Origin: CAYLPT01 sp964385645
GTDB taxonomy: Bacteria; Armatimonadota; Hebobacteria; Hebobacterales; Hebobacteraceae
DNA length: 6,744 nt
Assembly: GCA_964385645.1 (NCBI GenBank)
Contig: CAYLPT010000044.1
Coordinates: 1 to 6,744 of the forward strand
Reading direction: 5' to 3'
Positions 5,007 to 6,744 of the stretch are shown one piece after another. The notes under the pieces are model-generated. The model saw nothing but the letters and a program-made list of their open reading frames with translations. It was not told the origin of the DNA and ran no database searches. The position numbers were made by a program, and so were the translations under genes. The stretch's first letter is position 1. Every line of letters begins with the position of its first letter.

Positions 5007-6744
5007 ATGCGTGTGCTCGTGTTGGCGGCGGTGGCGCTGGTCGGGCTGGCGGCGGCGCCCGCGGCGGAGGCGAGGAGCTACCGGCTCAACCGCATTGACG
5101 TGACCGCCGAGGTCCGCGAGGACGGCTCGATGCGCGTCAGCGAGACCCGCGAGGTCGTCTTCAGGGGGACCTTCCGCGCCTTCGACCGCGTCATCCCTCT
5201 CCATGCGGGGACGGGCATCGAGAACGTGTCCGTCTCCGAGGGGGGAACTCGCTATCGGGAGACCCCCGGCGAGGCCCCCGGCGCCTACCACGTGGCGCGG
5301 GTGGGGAACGAGGCGCGCATCACCTGGGGCTATGAGGCGACCGATGAGACGCGGACCTTCACCCTCACCTATGATGTCACCGGCGCGGTCATCAAGCACG
5401 CCGATGTCGCCGAGCTGTACTGGCAGTTCATCGAGCCCAAGCACGACTGGGAGGCGGCCGCCAGCCGCGTGCACGTGAAGCTCCCCGGGGCCCCCGAGCA
5501 GGGGCAGCTCCGCGCCTGGGCCCACGGGCCCCCCTGGGGCGAGATCACCCTGGGCCGAGACTGGGTGGAAATGCAGTGCGTGCCCCTGCCGCGCAACGAG
5601 ATGATCGAGGCCAGGATCATCTTCCCAGCCCACATGATCGCCTCCAGCCCGCGTCAGATGCCCGGCGCGGCCCTCTCCCGTATCGAGGCCGAGGAGAAGG
5701 ACTGGGCCGAGAAGGCCAACCTCCGCCGCTCGGCCGCCCGGCTCCGGCTCGGGCTCGAGTTCGGCCTGCCGATCCTGTTGATCGGCTTCGGCGTCGCCCT
5801 CTGGGTCGCCCTCTACCTCGCCTATGGGCGCGAGTACCGGGAGCCCAATCCCCCCCGCTACGAGCGGGAGCCCCCTGCCCCCTGGACGCCCTGCCAGGTC
5901 TCGTATCTCTGGAACTGGGAGCAGTTGGGCCCCAACGACGTCACCGCCACCACCATGGACCTGGTGCGGAGGGGGGCGCTGCGACTGGTGGTGAGCGAGG
6001 AGGTCCGCTCGACCCTCGGAGGCCTCCTCGGGCGGGCCCCCCGCCAGGAGTACGCGATCGAGCGCGTCACAAGCTTCAGCGGGGAGCTGCGGGACTCTGA
6101 GCGCTATCTCATCAACGCCATCCTGTTCCACGAGGTGAAGGGAGACCTCGTCTCCCTGAGCGCCGTCCGCAAGCGCACGCAGCGGGAGCCGCGCGCGGCC
6201 TACCAGCGCTACCAGACCTGGCAGGCCCTGGCGAAGAAGGAGTGCGCGCACCTCCAGGTGGTTGATCCGGCCAGCAGGCGAGCGACAGGCATCGGCACCG
6301 CGGCAGGCGTCCTCGTGTTCCTCTCCACATTCCCGTTGGCGGCGCTCCTTCGGTCTCCCACCGTGCTCGCCACCGGCTTCGGCGGCTTCGCCCTGATCGT
6401 GGCCAGCCAGGCCATCCGGCGGCGCACCCGCGAGGCCGCCCACGAGCTTCGCCGGTGGCAGGCGTTCCGGCGCTACCTCACCGACTTCTCGCAGCTTCGC
6501 GAGTACCCACCCCCGGCGGTGGCCCTCTGGGAGCAGTACCTGGTGTACGGGATCACGCTGGGGGTCGCGGAGCGGGTCATCGAGCAGTTTCGCGAGCTCT
6601 ACCCCCAGGTGGAGGGCGCGGCGAGGGCCCAGGGGACCTTCGCCCACTGGGTGACGCCCTCCGGCTCGCCGCTGCGGGGAGTGGATGCGGTCAGTTCGGC
6701 GCTCACCTCGTTCAGCCGCACGCTGGCGACGGCCACCAGCGCGC
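5007..6744 (+). CDS. DUF2207 (YciQ-like) predicted membrane protein, C-terminus cut by right window edge
   Basis: From the ATG at 5007, 579 codons remain open to the end of the window. Order of parts: signal peptide MRVLVLAAVALVGLAAAPAAEA; extracytoplasmic DUF2207 N-terminal domain (about 25-240) with YRLNRIDVTAEVREDGSMRV, ETREVVFRGTFRAFDRVIP and the ELYWQFI segment; a transmembrane helix at about 250-273; a cytoplasmic part with PNDVTATTMDLVRRGALRL; a further hydrophobic pair at about 427-447 and 451-469; then FRRYLTDFSQLREYPPPAVA followed by LWEQYLVYGITLGVAERV. The last elements are the family's C-terminal signature. Homologues usually end in a Gly/Ser-rich tail, which would lie just beyond the edge. 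The function is unknown; E. coli YciQ is a family member. An alternative in-frame GTG at 4980 has AGGAG four bases upstream and would add nine residues before the same signal peptide. The ATG has only G-rich sequence upstream, so the start is uncertain. It is divergent from comM, with no functional link evident. Confidence 0.88.
   Translation, partial: MRVLVLAAVALVGLAAAPAAEARSYRLNRIDVTAEVREDGSMRVSETREVVFRGTFRAFDRVIPLHAGTGIENVSVSEGGTRYRETPGEAPGAYHVARVGNEARITWGYEATDETRTFTLTYDVTGAVIKHADVAELYWQFIEPKHDWEAAASRVHVKLPGAPEQGQLRAWAHGPPWGEITLGRDWVEMQCVPLPRNEMIEARIIFPAHMIASSPRQMPGAALSRIEAEEKDWAEKANLRRSAARLRLGLEFGLPILLIGFGVALWVALYLAYGREYREPNPPRYEREPPAPWTPCQVSYLWNWEQLGPNDVTATTMDLVRRGALRLVVSEEVRSTLGGLLGRAPRQEYAIERVTSFSGELRDSERYLINAILFHEVKGDLVSLSAVRKRTQREPRAAYQRYQTWQALAKKECAHLQVVDPASRRATGIGTAAGVLVFLSTFPLAALLRSPTVLATGFGGFALIVASQAIRRRTREAAHELRRWQAFRRYLTDFSQLREYPPPAVALWEQYLVYGITLGVAERVIEQFRELYPQVEGAARAQGTFAHWVTPSGSPLRGVDAVSSALTSFSRTLATATSA

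Noticed and set aside
4890..6647. 585-codon open frame on the minus strand opposite the DUF2207 gene
   Set aside because: Its translation is Gly/Leu/Asp/His-rich with no family pattern, and it is the antisense shadow of a plus-strand gene with a clear signal peptide, membrane helices and DUF2207 motifs.

Overview
The window is very GC-rich (clearly well over 65% by eye) and densely coding, with third codon positions almost all G or C. It holds six genes, two of them cut by the window edges. No rRNA, tRNA, CRISPR array, insertion sequence or phage-type gene was seen. The gene content points to a free-living, high-GC bacterium, possibly an uncultured environmental lineage: a Tat-exported Fe-S aldo/keto reductase, a DUF6599 protein, OsmC, ComM/YifB and a DUF2207 membrane protein. 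I cannot assign a phylum from this sequence alone.

Left part (1-2562). A minus-strand Rrf2-family regulator runs off the left edge, so only its first 53 codons are present. It is transcribed divergently from a two-gene plus-strand unit. The 300-base gap between them holds a near-consensus sigma70-type promoter for the regulator, overlapped by a heptamer direct repeat, and a plausible extended -10 promoter for the plus-strand unit, preceded by a 39-base imperfect palindrome. The unit encodes a Tat-signal aldo/keto reductase with two C-terminal 4Fe-4S motifs and, overlapping its 3' end by 17 bases, an exported (possibly lipoprotein) DUF6599 protein. Rrf2 proteins often sense Fe-S clusters, redox state or NO, so control of the Fe-S oxidoreductase unit by its divergent neighbour is a reasonable but untested inference.

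Middle part (2563-4701). Two minus-strand genes converge on the left unit. comM/yifB comes first in the direction of transcription, then, after a 140-base gap, an OsmC-type peroxiredoxin with a strong ribosome binding site and a perfect inverted repeat just upstream. comM most likely starts at a TTG codon.

Right part (4702-6744). A 305-base divergent gap separates comM from a plus-strand DUF2207 (YciQ-like) membrane protein. The right edge cuts that protein off near its expected C-terminus.

The least ordinary content is the divergent Rrf2 / exported Fe-S aldo/keto reductase / DUF6599 locus. It combines a nicotinamide-dependent fold predicted to act outside the cytoplasm, ferredoxin-like clusters, an exported partner of unknown function and a likely redox-sensing regulator. 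The remaining genes are recognisable, widespread families.
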